Shown here in pieces: positions 18,673-26,982 of a stretch of DNA of 62,877 nucleotides. Positions within the stretch are counted from its first letter, which is position 1; every line of letters begins with the position of its first letter. The position numbers were made by a program, and so were the translations under genes. Source of the DNA: an uncultured Holophagaceae bacterium (GTDB lineage Bacteria; Acidobacteriota; Holophagae; Holophagales; Holophagaceae); NCBI GenBank assembly GCA_903884655.1, contig CAISFO010000053.1:1-62877 (forward strand). The letters run 5' to 3'. The notes under the pieces were generated by a model, which did not search any database, was not told where the DNA came from, and saw only the letters and a program-made list of their open reading frames with translations.

Positions 18673-21600
18673 GAGCCCCCTGGCTCGGCCACTGGAAAGC
18701 CCCGTGGGGGCTGGAGCGTGGCCGGCGCTGGGGGGACCCAGCCTGGGCTCTGGCTGCGATCTCCCAAGGTTGGCTGCTGGGGGGCCGCGAAGGCCGCTGG
18801 CCCCGGCTGACCCAGGAGGCCAAGAGGCTGGAAGGGCCCCAAGTGCAGGCCTACCCTACGGAATTCAGCCCTCGACCCGATCCGGCCTGGGTGGCTCGCA
18901 TGCGGCACGGCAGCAGCGGAGTGTCGGCTCAGGCGCGGGGACCGCGGGAGGACGAGCTGCTGGCCTGGGCCTGGGAGGCCTTGCTAGAAGGCAATGGCGC
19001 CCCATGGATGGCGGCGGGCTCGGTGCTCCTGGACCTGCCTCAACGGCTTCGATGGGTGGTGGCCCTGGGAGCCATCGATGAGGACGGCAGCCTCCACCTC
19101 CCGCCCTTTCTGGAACTGATCCCCCCAGAGTGGCAAGCGCTCCCCCAAGGATGGTGGGAGACCCTTCTGAAGGATCTGGATGGAGATGGCCACCTGCTGC
19201 CCTTGGGCGCCATCGACCCTGGGCTTCCCTGGCCCGTCATTCACCAGCATGCGGAGCCCCTGATCCTGCCATGCCTTCCCGAGGACCTGGCGCCCCACCG
19301 TGGCGCCACCTGGCTCTATCAATCCGTGGGAGGCAGCTGGATGATCGATCCCCGGACTCGCGCCTGGTGTCGTGGCCTCGGGGCCTCAGGCAGGGGGCTG
19401 GCCACCCTGGTCCCTAAGAACCTGGGGGCTGGGAGCCCACCCGATGTCGATTTCGCTGATGTCCTGAACCTCCGCCTGCCACCTAACCACCCTCCGGGCT
19501 GGAGCGACGCGCTGGAAGCGGACCTGCAGGAACGGCTCCCACGCCCGGCGGTCCCGCCCCCCTCGGGGCACCCTTCCTGGGACCGCCTGCGCATGCGCTG
19601 GGGCGGGAGGCCAGCCGAGGCCACCCCGGGCTACCCTTCCTGGGGCTGCTCCGCCCACCCCTGCGCGGACCCCTTCCACTGGATGGCCCAGGGCCAGCTC
19701 TTTTTCCACGCCTGCCAGCCGGAACACGCCCTGCGGGCCTTCACCCTGGCCCATGCGCACTTCCTCCGGCTGAAAGCCTCAGCCTGGGCTGCCCGGGCGG
19801 CCTCCAATGCGGCTCACATGGCCCTCCAGTGGGCAGACCTGCCGGCCCATGGCCGGTGGTCCTCCCAGCGTGGCCCACTGCCTCAGCCGTGGCGGGATCT
19901 TGAGGAGGCCCAACTCGCTGAGGTGTACCTGGAGCCCGAGGCAGCCTTGATCCGCATCCGGGCCCTGGTGGAGACTCATCCTGCCTTCCCCCCAGGCTGG
20001 GGGCTGCTCGCCTCTCACGGGTTGGACCGAGAGGAATGGGACCTGGTGGAGGAAGGGTTGGTGCATGTCCGGGAGCACCCCTATGCCCGCTTTCTCGAAG
20101 CGGCGCTGGGTCCGCTGGACGAGGGTCCTCCTCCGCAGGCGGATCCCGAAACCAGGCTCAGCTGGGAGGCCCACCGCCTGTTTCGCGACCATGGAAGCCC
20201 GCCCGCCTTCTGGTCAGCCTGGCGGGAGTGCCCGACCCAAATCATGCGCCTTGAACTGGGGCTCCAGGCCCTGGAACGGGTGCCCACCCAGCGCACAGCC
20301 CTGGGCTTGCTCGAACTGCAGGCCATCGCCGACCGGGCTGGCTCGCTCAGGCACCAGCGGCGCCTGGCAGCCCTCTGGCCGCAGGCCGACACGCCCCAGT
20401 GTCCCGAACCGGCCAGCTTCCTGAAGCAGTGGCTTTCCCAACGGGAGACACCCACCTGGATCACCTGGATCGAAGGGGACCAGCTCTACAGCCTGGGCGC
20501 AGGGGACGTGCCGCCGGAAGGGGCGCTCAGCCGACTTGCGAAGGACGGATCCCTGCCGCCCTTTCTTCATGGTGACTTCGTCTGGCAAGGCCACCCTCTG
20601 ATGTGGGAGGGGTGTGCGGTCGGCTCTGTGCTCCTGGGTCAGCGCGGGGATCTCAAGCCCGCGGCGGCGGCGGAGCCGCAGCTCATCTCGCCCTGGGTGG
20701 CAAGCCTTCGGGTTCAACGCCCCTTGGAACCCGAGGTGGATTCCGGACAGCTGATCACTGATGGCAGTGAACCCATGGCCGCCGTCTTACGCGAACTGGA
20801 GCGTGTATCGGATTCCGACCTGCCCGTGCTCATCCTCGGCCCCACCGGCAGCGGAAAAGAACTGGTGGCCAGGGAAGTCCACCGGCGCTCGGGCCGCACC
20901 GGCAAGCTGGTTCCCGTGAACTGCTCCGCGCTGGCCGAAGGCCTGCTGGAATCCGAGCTCTTCGGCCACACGAAGGGCGCCTTCACGGATGCCCACCGGG
21001 ATCGCAGCGGTGCCATCGAGAGCGCGAGCTACGGCACCCTGTTCCTCGATGAAGTGGCGGACCTATCTCCCCGGCTGCAGTCCATGCTGCTCCGGGTTCT
21101 CCAGGAGCGCGAGGTGCGGCGAGTGGGCTCGGATCACGCCGTCAAAGTGGATGTTCGCTTCGTGGCCGCCACCCATCGCGACCTTGAGGACCTCGCCGCC
21201 GGTGGATCCTTCCGCAGGGATCTGCTGTTCCGGCTGCAGGGGGCTGTGCTCCACCTGCCGGCCCTGTCGGAGCGCCGCCACGAGTTCCCCTTCCTCATTC
21301 CCCGCCTGGCGCTCCGCGCCGCCAGCGCTGTCAAGCGACCCGCTCCAGCCCTGGCCCCCGGGCTGCCCCAGGCTCTCTCCCGGTTGCCTTGGCCCGGCAA
21401 CATCCGTGAGCTTCTCCATGCCCTCGAACGGGCCGTGCTCCGCTGCGAGCATGGGCTCCTCAAGCCATGTCATTTCCCGGAACTGGATTCCCCTGCCATC
21501 CCAGCTCGGACCTGGGAGGAAGCCACCCGGACCTTCCAGCGGCGCCTGCTTCTGGACACCCTGCACGCCTGCGGCTTCCATATGGCCGAGGCTGCGGAAT

Positions 21601-21689
21601 CTCTGGGACTGGCCAGACCAGCCCTCTATGCCACAGCAAAGCGCCTAAACGTGGACCTGGTGTCGGAACGGAACCGCAAGCCGATTTGA
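18666..21689 (+). CDS. Large sigma-54-dependent transcriptional activator with ~690-residue N-terminal region
   Basis: The ATG at 18666 overlaps the aroA stop and gives 1007 residues. The C-terminal third is a sigma-54 activator. Walker A GPTGSGKE is at about 724, ESELFGH and GAFTDA follow at about 771, and Walker B is LFLDEVADL. A Fis-type helix-turn-helix ends the protein (AEAAESLGLARPALY). The contact loop reads GAFTDA rather than the usual GAFTGA. The first 690 residues hold no receiver, PAS or GAF domain that I recognise. They are rich in Trp, Pro and Arg and include TPR-like helices around 330-420 (AQGQLFFHACQPEHALRAF). It may be a signal-sensing scaffold. Confidence 0.85.
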   Translation: MLRAPWLGHWKAPWGLERGRRWGDPAWALAAISQGWLLGGREGRWPRLTQEAKRLEGPQVQAYPTEFSPRPDPAWVARMRHGSSGVSAQARGPREDELLAWAWEALLEGNGAPWMAAGSVLLDLPQRLRWVVALGAIDEDGSLHLPPFLELIPPEWQALPQGWWETLLKDLDGDGHLLPLGAIDPGLPWPVIHQHAEPLILPCLPEDLAPHRGATWLYQSVGGSWMIDPRTRAWCRGLGASGRGLATLVPKNLGAGSPPDVDFADVLNLRLPPNHPPGWSDALEADLQERLPRPAVPPPSGHPSWDRLRMRWGGRPAEATPGYPSWGCSAHPCADPFHWMAQGQLFFHACQPEHALRAFTLAHAHFLRLKASAWAARAASNAAHMALQWADLPAHGRWSSQRGPLPQPWRDLEEAQLAEVYLEPEAALIRIRALVETHPAFPPGWGLLASHGLDREEWDLVEEGLVHVREHPYARFLEAALGPLDEGPPPQADPETRLSWEAHRLFRDHGSPPAFWSAWRECPTQIMRLELGLQALERVPTQRTALGLLELQAIADRAGSLRHQRRLAALWPQADTPQCPEPASFLKQWLSQRETPTWITWIEGDQLYSLGAGDVPPEGALSRLAKDGSLPPFLHGDFVWQGHPLMWEGCAVGSVLLGQRGDLKPAAAAEPQLISPWVASLRVQRPLEPEVDSGQLITDGSEPMAAVLRELERVSDSDLPVLILGPTGSGKELVAREVHRRSGRTGKLVPVNCSALAEGLLESELFGHTKGAFTDAHRDRSGAIESASYGTLFLDEVADLSPRLQSMLLRVLQEREVRRVGSDHAVKVDVRFVAATHRDLEDLAAGGSFRRDLLFRLQGAVLHLPALSERRHEFPFLIPRLALRAASAVKRPAPALAPGLPQALSRLPWPGNIRELLHALERAVLRCEHGLLKPCHFPELDSPAIPARTWEEATRTFQRRLLLDTLHACGFHMAEAAESLGLARPALYATAKRLNVDLVSERNRKPI

Positions 21690-21704
21690 AGGAACACCTC
21701 TGCC

Positions 21705-23501
21705 TCACACCTTGCGCCCGAAACTCCGCTCAAGGTCGTCCAAGGTGAGCTTCTTCAGGATGGGCCGGCCGTGGGGACACGTGTTGGGCACCTCGCAGGC
21801 CAGCAGGTCCCGGATCAACTCGAGGGCCAGGTCCGGGGGCAGGGCATGGTGTTTCTTGATGGCAGCCCGGCAAGCCAGTTCCGCGTTGAGGTCCCGGCGG
21901 AAGGAATCTAGATCCACGCGACCTTCCCGTTCCAGCCGGGCCATCAGATCTTCCAGCAGGGTCTGGGGGTCCCGGTCGCTCAGAAAATCCGGCAGGCCTC
22001 GCACCACCAGCGCATCGCCACCGAAGGGGTCAGCCTCCACGCCCGCCACGTTCAGTTCGGTGAGGAAGGGCACGAGGCGGGACAAGGCCTCCGGCCCCAC
22101 GCGGACTACCTGGGGTGGCATCAGGGGCTGGATGGCCGGCACGTGGCGACGCAGGAACAGACGCTCGAAGAGCACCCGTTCATGGGCCACATGCTGATCG
22201 ATGATCCACAGCTCGGCCCCTCGGTCGCCTCGGATCTCGGCCAACAGGTAGGTCTGCTCGAAGGCACCGATGTACCGGATGTCCGGGGGGGCGGCAGCTC
22301 CCTCGAATACGCCCGTAGCTCTGGGCACTGGAGGGTACGGCTCATCCAACGGACGGGTCGCGAAGGTGTCGGCCATGGTCCGGTAGGCTGCCTGGGTGGC
22401 AGCTGTGGAATCCGACCAGAGTCGAGGATGCTGCGGGCCAGCGCGCCGGGAGGGATCCAGCTCGAACTCCGATTCCATCGGCCTGGGGGGCAGCTCCAGC
22501 ACGGACGCGAGGCCTCCCCGCAGCTTCGACCAGGCTTCCTCGGCTGCCCCACGGACCCAGGCGAAGATCCGCTGGGGCTCCCGGAAGCGCACCTCGGCCT
22601 TGGTGGGGTGCACATTCACGTCCACCGCCTCAGGCGGAAGCTCCAGGAAGAGGACCGCCGCTGGGTACGAGCCCTTGGCGAAGGTGCCCGACCAGGCCTC
22701 GGACAGCGCCGCCAGCAGCAGTCGATCCCGCACCGCCCGGCCATTCACAAACAGGTACAGGTGGTTGCGACCGCGGAAACTCAGGTCCGGCGGTGAGACA
22801 AACCCTCGCAAACACCAGGGGAGTTCGCCGTTCACGAAGGGCACGAGCCGCCCCAGTTTCTCCCCCAGCAGGGGAGCCAGACGTTGCCCCGCGCCTTCCA
22901 CCGGTGGCAGCACCATGGGCACCCCTCGGTCAGGGCGGATGGTCCAGTGCACGCCCGGAGAGCTCAAGGCCAGCCTGGCCACGACGCCCCAGAGCTGCGC
23001 GTGCTCGGTGTCCGTGGATTTCAGAAAACGGCGACGAGCTGGCAACTGCGCGAACAGATCCCGCACAGAGACGGTGGTGCCTCGACTTCGAGCCATGGGT
23101 ATCACGCCCGTGATGATGCCAAATTCGCTGCGGAGGCGATGGCCTGCACCTTCGGTTTCGGCGCTGACCAGATCAAAGCGGCTGACGCTGGCGATGCTGG
23201 GCAGTGCTTCTCCTCTGAAGCCGAAGGTACCCAGGTGCCCCAGATCCTCCGCCGTGCGCACCTTGCTGGTGGCATGGCGCTCCAGGGCCAGGAAGAGGTC
23301 ATCCCTGGCCAGACCCGAACCGTCATCGGCCACTTCCAGCAGCCGCTTGCCGCCCTCCTCCCAGACGATGTCGATATGGCGAGCCCCCGCATCCAGGGCG
23401 TTCTCCACCAGTTCCTTCAATACGGAGGAAGGCCTTTCGACGACCTCGCCCGCCGCGATCTGATTCGCAACTTGGTCAGGGAGTACTCGAATCTTGGCCA
23501 T
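21705..23501 (-). CDS. mutL: DNA mismatch repair protein MutL
   Basis: The 598-residue protein has the GHKL ATPase motifs ELVENALDAGA, DDGSGL and GFRGEALPSIASVS in the first 110 residues, and the family's VNVHPTKAEVRF segment. The C-terminal domain contains DQHVAHERVLFE, which fits the endonuclease metal motif DQHA-x2-E-x4-E. It also has the accessory ACRAAIK and CPHGRPI motifs. This indicates a nicking MutL of the kind found in bacteria lacking MutH. It is convergent with the sigma-54 activator and has no mutS neighbour in the window. The ATG at 23501 gives the standard MAKIRVLPD start. Confidence 0.95.
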   Translation of the reverse strand: MAKIRVLPDQVANQIAAGEVVERPSSVLKELVENALDAGARHIDIVWEEGGKRLLEVADDGSGLARDDLFLALERHATSKVRTAEDLGHLGTFGFRGEALPSIASVSRFDLVSAETEGAGHRLRSEFGIITGVIPMARSRGTTVSVRDLFAQLPARRRFLKSTDTEHAQLWGVVARLALSSPGVHWTIRPDRGVPMVLPPVEGAGQRLAPLLGEKLGRLVPFVNGELPWCLRGFVSPPDLSFRGRNHLYLFVNGRAVRDRLLLAALSEAWSGTFAKGSYPAAVLFLELPPEAVDVNVHPTKAEVRFREPQRIFAWVRGAAEEAWSKLRGGLASVLELPPRPMESEFELDPSRRAGPQHPRLWSDSTAATQAAYRTMADTFATRPLDEPYPPVPRATGVFEGAAAPPDIRYIGAFEQTYLLAEIRGDRGAELWIIDQHVAHERVLFERLFLRRHVPAIQPLMPPQVVRVGPEALSRLVPFLTELNVAGVEADPFGGDALVVRGLPDFLSDRDPQTLLEDLMARLEREGRVDLDSFRRDLNAELACRAAIKKHHALPPDLALELIRDLLACEVPNTCPHGRPILKKLTLDDLERSFGRKV

Positions 23502-23640
23502 GGGATCAGTCTAGATCCAGGACCCGCTATCGGGTCGTCATCCGGCTGCCCACGGAGGAAGATCATGGCCCTTCACCAACAGTGGGCAGGCTCGACCCCT
23601 GGTCCGCTAGAATTCGGGGCTGGCACATGACTCTGAAGCA

Positions 23641-24093
23641 TCACCCCTGCTGGCGGCGTGAGACAAGCAGGCTGGAGGGCTGCCAGCCCCGCAGGGCGAG
23701 GTGACCGAAATAAGCCAGGAGGAAGGCCCCTGAGGCGAATCCATGGAACCAGGCCAGCCCGGTCCGCCAGGCGGGGCTGGTAACCACCTGGATGCCGACC
23801 CCACTGATCACCATCGGAGCGATGAGGAAGGCCGCCCCCAACCCTGTCCGCCGCCCCTCGCCTCCCGTCTGGAGCCGGGACCAGAGGTGGCCGCGAACCA
23901 TCATGCCCAGCGTGAAGACCAGGACCGGGGTGACGAGGACATGGAGGTGCTGGGCCACACCCAGCCAAGGGTGGGCCTCAGGCCCGAACTCGCCGGCCCG
24001 CTCTCCGAACCAGCGAAGCAGTCCGTCCAGCAGGCCTGTGCCAGCGGTGGCTAGGGCCGCAAGGTGCAGGCTCCAGCGTTCAAATCGGTTCAT
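23641..24093 (-). CDS. His-rich four-helix membrane protein (DUF4405-like) of the flavin electron-transfer cluster
   Basis: The 150-residue protein has four hydrophobic helices (about 8-28, 45-70, 85-107 and 115-137). Histidines lie in or near the helices (HPWLGVAQHLHVL, RGHLW, WFHGFASG, YFGHLALRG), which is compatible with a b-type haem. Similar small membrane proteins occur next to FMN-binding proteins and could pass electrons from the quinone pool outward. Its ATG overlaps the stop of the FMN-binding gene (ATGA). Haem binding is inference from histidine placement. Confidence 0.6.
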   Translation of the reverse strand: MNRFERWSLHLAALATAGTGLLDGLLRWFGERAGEFGPEAHPWLGVAQHLHVLVTPVLVFTLGMMVRGHLWSRLQTGGEGRRTGLGAAFLIAPMVISGVGIQVVTSPAWRTGLAWFHGFASGAFLLAYFGHLALRGWQPSSLLVSRRQQG

Positions 24094-24608
24094 TTCGCCT
24101 CCTGGTACAGCACCTGGTGGAGGGCCAGGCAGCGGCGGGCCGCATCGGTCATGGCGTTCGCCGTGAGCGTGGCGCCGGACAGGGGGTGGATGAAGCCTTT
24201 AAGCGTCAGCTGGGCATCGAGACCCTTGCCCTCGAACTGCCTGACCCAGGCCTCCTTCGCCATGTACTCCGCCGGCTCACGGAAAGCCACTGCCTCCACC
24301 CGGAGGATGCGCCCTTCTGCCGAAATGGCCACCAGTAGGGTTTCATTGAGGGTCCGCACCCGGTGGGTGTCGAAAAAGCCGACACCCACCCATGTACCAG
24401 CTCGGCGCGCCTCGTAGGCCACGGTCCAGGTTCCCGTCAGGTCCACCTGGGCCAGGGCCTTGACCCGGCCGGCCTGGGCTTCGGTGAGCACATGCTCCTT
24501 CCGCGTGAGTTGAGCCCCAGGGAAGGCCAGGGCCAGGGCCTCCTGGGACGTGGGCATGGCCGCGGAAAGCGGCAGCGCGAGGGCAAGGGGGGCAAGCCTG
24601 CGAATCAT
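24090..24608 (-). CDS. Secreted FMN-binding domain protein (covalent flavin)
   Basis: The 172-residue product starts with a signal peptide (MIRRLAPLALALPLSAAM). The C-terminal half carries the FMN-binding domain, including SGATLTANAMTDAARR, where the threonine after SGA is the expected attachment site for FMN. Such residues are modified by ApbE, whose gene is two genes upstream in the same operon. Comparable domains occur in NqrC, RnfG and extracellular electron-transfer flavoproteins. The region before it (residues 25-110) is an FMN-binding companion segment. It should act outside the inner membrane as an electron carrier. Confidence 0.85.
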   Translation of the reverse strand: MIRRLAPLALALPLSAAMPTSQEALALAFPGAQLTRKEHVLTEAQAGRVKALAQVDLTGTWTVAYEARRAGTWVGVGFFDTHRVRTLNETLLVAISAEGRILRVEAVAFREPAEYMAKEAWVRQFEGKGLDAQLTLKGFIHPLSGATLTANAMTDAARRCLALHQVLYQEAK

Positions 24609-24632
24609 ATGGACACCTCACAAAGCGCCGCC

Positions 24633-25931
24633 TCAGAATTCATAACCCAGCGCCAGATCCCATTGGTTGCGCCCCGTGTGCGCGCCATTGCGGATTTGCG
24701 AAAAGTCCGCTTTGACAGCCACCTGGGGAATGGGCCTCCAACTCAGGCCTGCGGTGTGAACTGTCAGGTCATTGGCGGGATCTGGCAGCACTCCCGCCAC
24801 CACCTGCTGCTGGAGGTTGAGACGCTCCCACCGCACGAAGGGAATGAGGGCCTGCCGGGAACCGCTGCGGCTCAACAGGTCGTAGCCCGCTTCCAGATAA
24901 CCGCCCCACTGCTTCGTGCCCACGGAGTAGGCCCCTGTCGTGGCGCCCAGGGATTCGATTTCGGATTGTCCAAGGGTCGTGCGGGCGTAGAGCGCCCGGA
25001 ATTGCCACCCCTGGGACCGGTATTCGGTGTGAACGTCAGCGAGGGTGGTCGGAATGGTGGTCGCGCGGACAGGCGCCCCGTAGGGGCTTTCAAAGACGCT
25101 GTTGCCCCGGTAGAAGCTGAATCCGACCGAACCTCCCAACAGCGGCTGCCAGTCCAGGCGGCCGGTCATGGCGAAGCGCTCCGCGTTGGCCTTGTTGCCA
25201 TCCTGCCGGGCGGCGCTGAGGCCGCCCGCACTGAAGTTCGCGGCGTTCATGCCATTGATCAAGTAGAGGCGGTAGCGGACATCGCCTGGCAGCTCACCGT
25301 GGATCCCAGCTCCGTTCTCATGCCAGGTGGTAGGAATGAGGCCGCCCTCGCGCTCCACCATGGGCCGGGCTGCGCTGAGCACTGCGGGCGGTTCATGCAT
25401 CTCGTTGACGAATCCGATGGGGAGCAGCAGCTGTCCTGCCCGCACATTGAATTCCTTCCGGATCAGGAAGTCCAGGTAGGCAAACTCGATGATGGCTTCG
25501 CCTTCGGGATGGGCATCGGAATAGCCGCTGTGTTCGAATTCCACTTCGCTGTTGAAAACGATCCAGTCATTGAAGTGGTAGCCAAAGTAGAAGACCGCGC
25601 GGAGGGTATCGATCTGGTTGTTCTGCGGTGCGTAGGTTCCGTTTTGCAAGCTGCCTGCGAAGTTCTGGTAGAGAAACTCCCCGTAGCCGCCAATGGACAC
25701 ACCGACCGGGGCCGCGTAGACCTTGCTCGCGGCAGCGCCAAGGCCGTAGCTGCCCGTGCCGCCCTCAGCCACCGGCGGAGCATTCCCGGTCTGCTGCTGT
25801 TCCAATTGCCGCGAAAGGGCATCCAATCTCCGCTCCAGCTCCGTCACGCGCTTGTCCGTGTCGGAGGGCTGCTGGGCCCCCAGCAGGCCTGTGAGCAGCG
25901 CACCAGCAAGGGTGGCAGGAATGAAATTCAT
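24633..25931 (-). CDS. Outer-membrane porin-like beta-barrel with N-terminal coiled coil
   Basis: The open frame extends further upstream, but the ATG at 25931 begins a proper signal peptide (MNFIPATLAGALLTGLLGA) and overlaps the apbE stop. The 432-residue product has a short coiled coil after the signal (VTELERRLDALSRQLEQQQ). It then has many alternating aromatic strands, such as VFYFGYHFNDWIVFNSEVEFEH, and ends in GYEF with a terminal Phe, the usual outer-membrane barrel signal. Lying between apbE and the FMN-binding gene, it may admit iron, flavin or an electron-shuttle substrate. The specific substrate is unknown. Confidence 0.82.
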   Translation of the reverse strand: MNFIPATLAGALLTGLLGAQQPSDTDKRVTELERRLDALSRQLEQQQTGNAPPVAEGGTGSYGLGAAASKVYAAPVGVSIGGYGEFLYQNFAGSLQNGTYAPQNNQIDTLRAVFYFGYHFNDWIVFNSEVEFEHSGYSDAHPEGEAIIEFAYLDFLIRKEFNVRAGQLLLPIGFVNEMHEPPAVLSAARPMVEREGGLIPTTWHENGAGIHGELPGDVRYRLYLINGMNAANFSAGGLSAARQDGNKANAERFAMTGRLDWQPLLGGSVGFSFYRGNSVFESPYGAPVRATTIPTTLADVHTEYRSQGWQFRALYARTTLGQSEIESLGATTGAYSVGTKQWGGYLEAGYDLLSRSGSRQALIPFVRWERLNLQQQVVAGVLPDPANDLTVHTAGLSWRPIPQVAVKADFSQIRNGAHTGRNQWDLALGYEF

Positions 25932-26884
25932 CGCCTCTCCTGGGGAATGAACGTGGGTTTGAGTGACCGGAAGGCCGAAGTCATCTGGATGCCTCCATCG
26001 TTCAACAGGAACGCGGCAGCGAAACCATGCTGCTCGGCCCAATCCAGGCCCTGGGCAGGACCCATCACGTACAGGGCGGTGGACAGTACGTCTGCTGTCA
26101 GCCCATCACCCGCCACGACAGCAGTACTGCCCCAGGCCGGACTAGGTTCTCCACGGCGAGGATCCAGGATATGCCGCCCCCGTTCCGAGGTGCCGCTGCA
26201 GGAGAGGGAGGCGTCAGTCAACATGAGACGGCACCGGGCGGATAGCCGGTCCAAGGGGTCGGCGATCTCGACACAGAGCGGCTTGCCCCAAGCCATTACC
26301 TGTCCACCAAAGTCCATCCAGCCGGCAGGGACCCCAGCCTTCCGGCGCATGGCGTCCAGAGCGTAGCCCTTGAGGAACCCTCCTTCTTCGACCCCGGCAC
26401 TGGGGTGCAGCAGCCTGGCCGTTCCATGGTGCCTGTCCAGCAGAAGCAGGTGCGATCCCGACGCCTGGCGAGCGGAGGCCAACGATCGCTGATCTGGAGT
26501 CCTGCCGCCCTGCCGAGTGCCCCAAGCCTGGAGCAAACTCATCAGCACCGGGTCAAAGGTGCCCTCCGTCAGCCGGTTCCAGACCTGGAGCTGCCCGAGC
26601 AGCTGCAGCCATTCCTCCGCCAGCGCCACGGGCGCTCCCTTGGCGGCATTGAGGCGACTCCAAGCGGAGTCGGGGTTCCAGGTCGAACAGGCCGCCTCGA
26701 TGCGGGCCGATTCGGCCAGGGCCGCCTCCGATGCTCCACCCAGGTCACCGGTGCCTTCCAGATGGAGGCGCAACTGGGTCCCCATGGCCAGGATGGTGCG
26801 ATCCATCGCTGGGCTGGGGACGAGGCTGGCGACTTCAGCAGACAGGCCCGTCATGACGGCAAAGGCGAGAACAACTTCAAACAT
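25928..26884 (-). CDS. apbE: FAD:protein FMN transferase (ApbE family)
   Basis: The 318-residue secreted enzyme should attach FMN from FAD to a threonine of its partner, here very likely the FMN-binding protein encoded downstream. It has the family's early AMGTQLRLHL segment, DPVLMSLLQAWG, the glycine motif GGFLKGYALDA and a C-terminal TADVLSTALYVMG with the metal-binding Thr/Asp. A signal peptide (MFEVVLAFAVMTGLSA) places it in the periplasm. A TTG at 26899 could start a form five residues longer. The ATG at 26884 abuts the inner of two Fur-like palindromes, so iron control is likely. Confidence 0.88.
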   Translation of the reverse strand: MFEVVLAFAVMTGLSAEVASLVPSPAMDRTILAMGTQLRLHLEGTGDLGGASEAALAESARIEAACSTWNPDSAWSRLNAAKGAPVALAEEWLQLLGQLQVWNRLTEGTFDPVLMSLLQAWGTRQGGRTPDQRSLASARQASGSHLLLLDRHHGTARLLHPSAGVEEGGFLKGYALDAMRRKAGVPAGWMDFGGQVMAWGKPLCVEIADPLDRLSARCRLMLTDASLSCSGTSERGRHILDPRRGEPSPAWGSTAVVAGDGLTADVLSTALYVMGPAQGLDWAEQHGFAAAFLLNDGGIQMTSAFRSLKPTFIPQERR

Positions 26885-26898
26885 GAGACAAAGTCTCA
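26884..26898. promoter_or_regulatory. Fur-box-like palindrome overlapping the apbE start
   Basis: TGAGACAAAGTCTCA is a 6-3-6 inverted repeat. It has the same outer half-sites (TGAGA / TCTCA) as the nearly perfect box 46 bases away and is spaced like a second operator. Its edge coincides with the A of the apbE ATG on the minus strand, so a bound repressor would block both transcription and initiation. Confidence 0.5.
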
Positions 26899-26929
26899 AT
26901 TAGATGATCGACGGGTTCAAGGTCTTTTT

Positions 26930-26944
26930 TGAGAATGATTCTCA
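26930..26944. promoter_or_regulatory. Fur-box-like operator upstream of apbE and the divergent protease gene
   Basis: TGAGAATGATTCTCA is a perfect 7-1-7 inverted repeat (TGAGAAT-G-ATTCTCA), the core layout of Fur/Zur-type sites. It sits in an AT-rich stretch between the apbE start (26884, minus) and the HELGH protein start (26983, plus). It could therefore control both directions. Binding by Fur itself, rather than another family member, is inference. Confidence 0.65.
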
Positions 26945-26982
26945 TGATGTGACACTGATCACTCCCTGGTCAAACTGGAGCC

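Noticed and set aside
21705..23501. MutL as a methyl-directed MutH-dependent type
   Set aside because: The C-terminal DQHVAHERVLFE and CPHGRPI motifs indicate the endonuclease type instead.
24363..26366. 667-codon plus-strand frame
   Set aside because: It is antisense to the FMN-binding, porin and apbE genes, which have diagnostic motifs.
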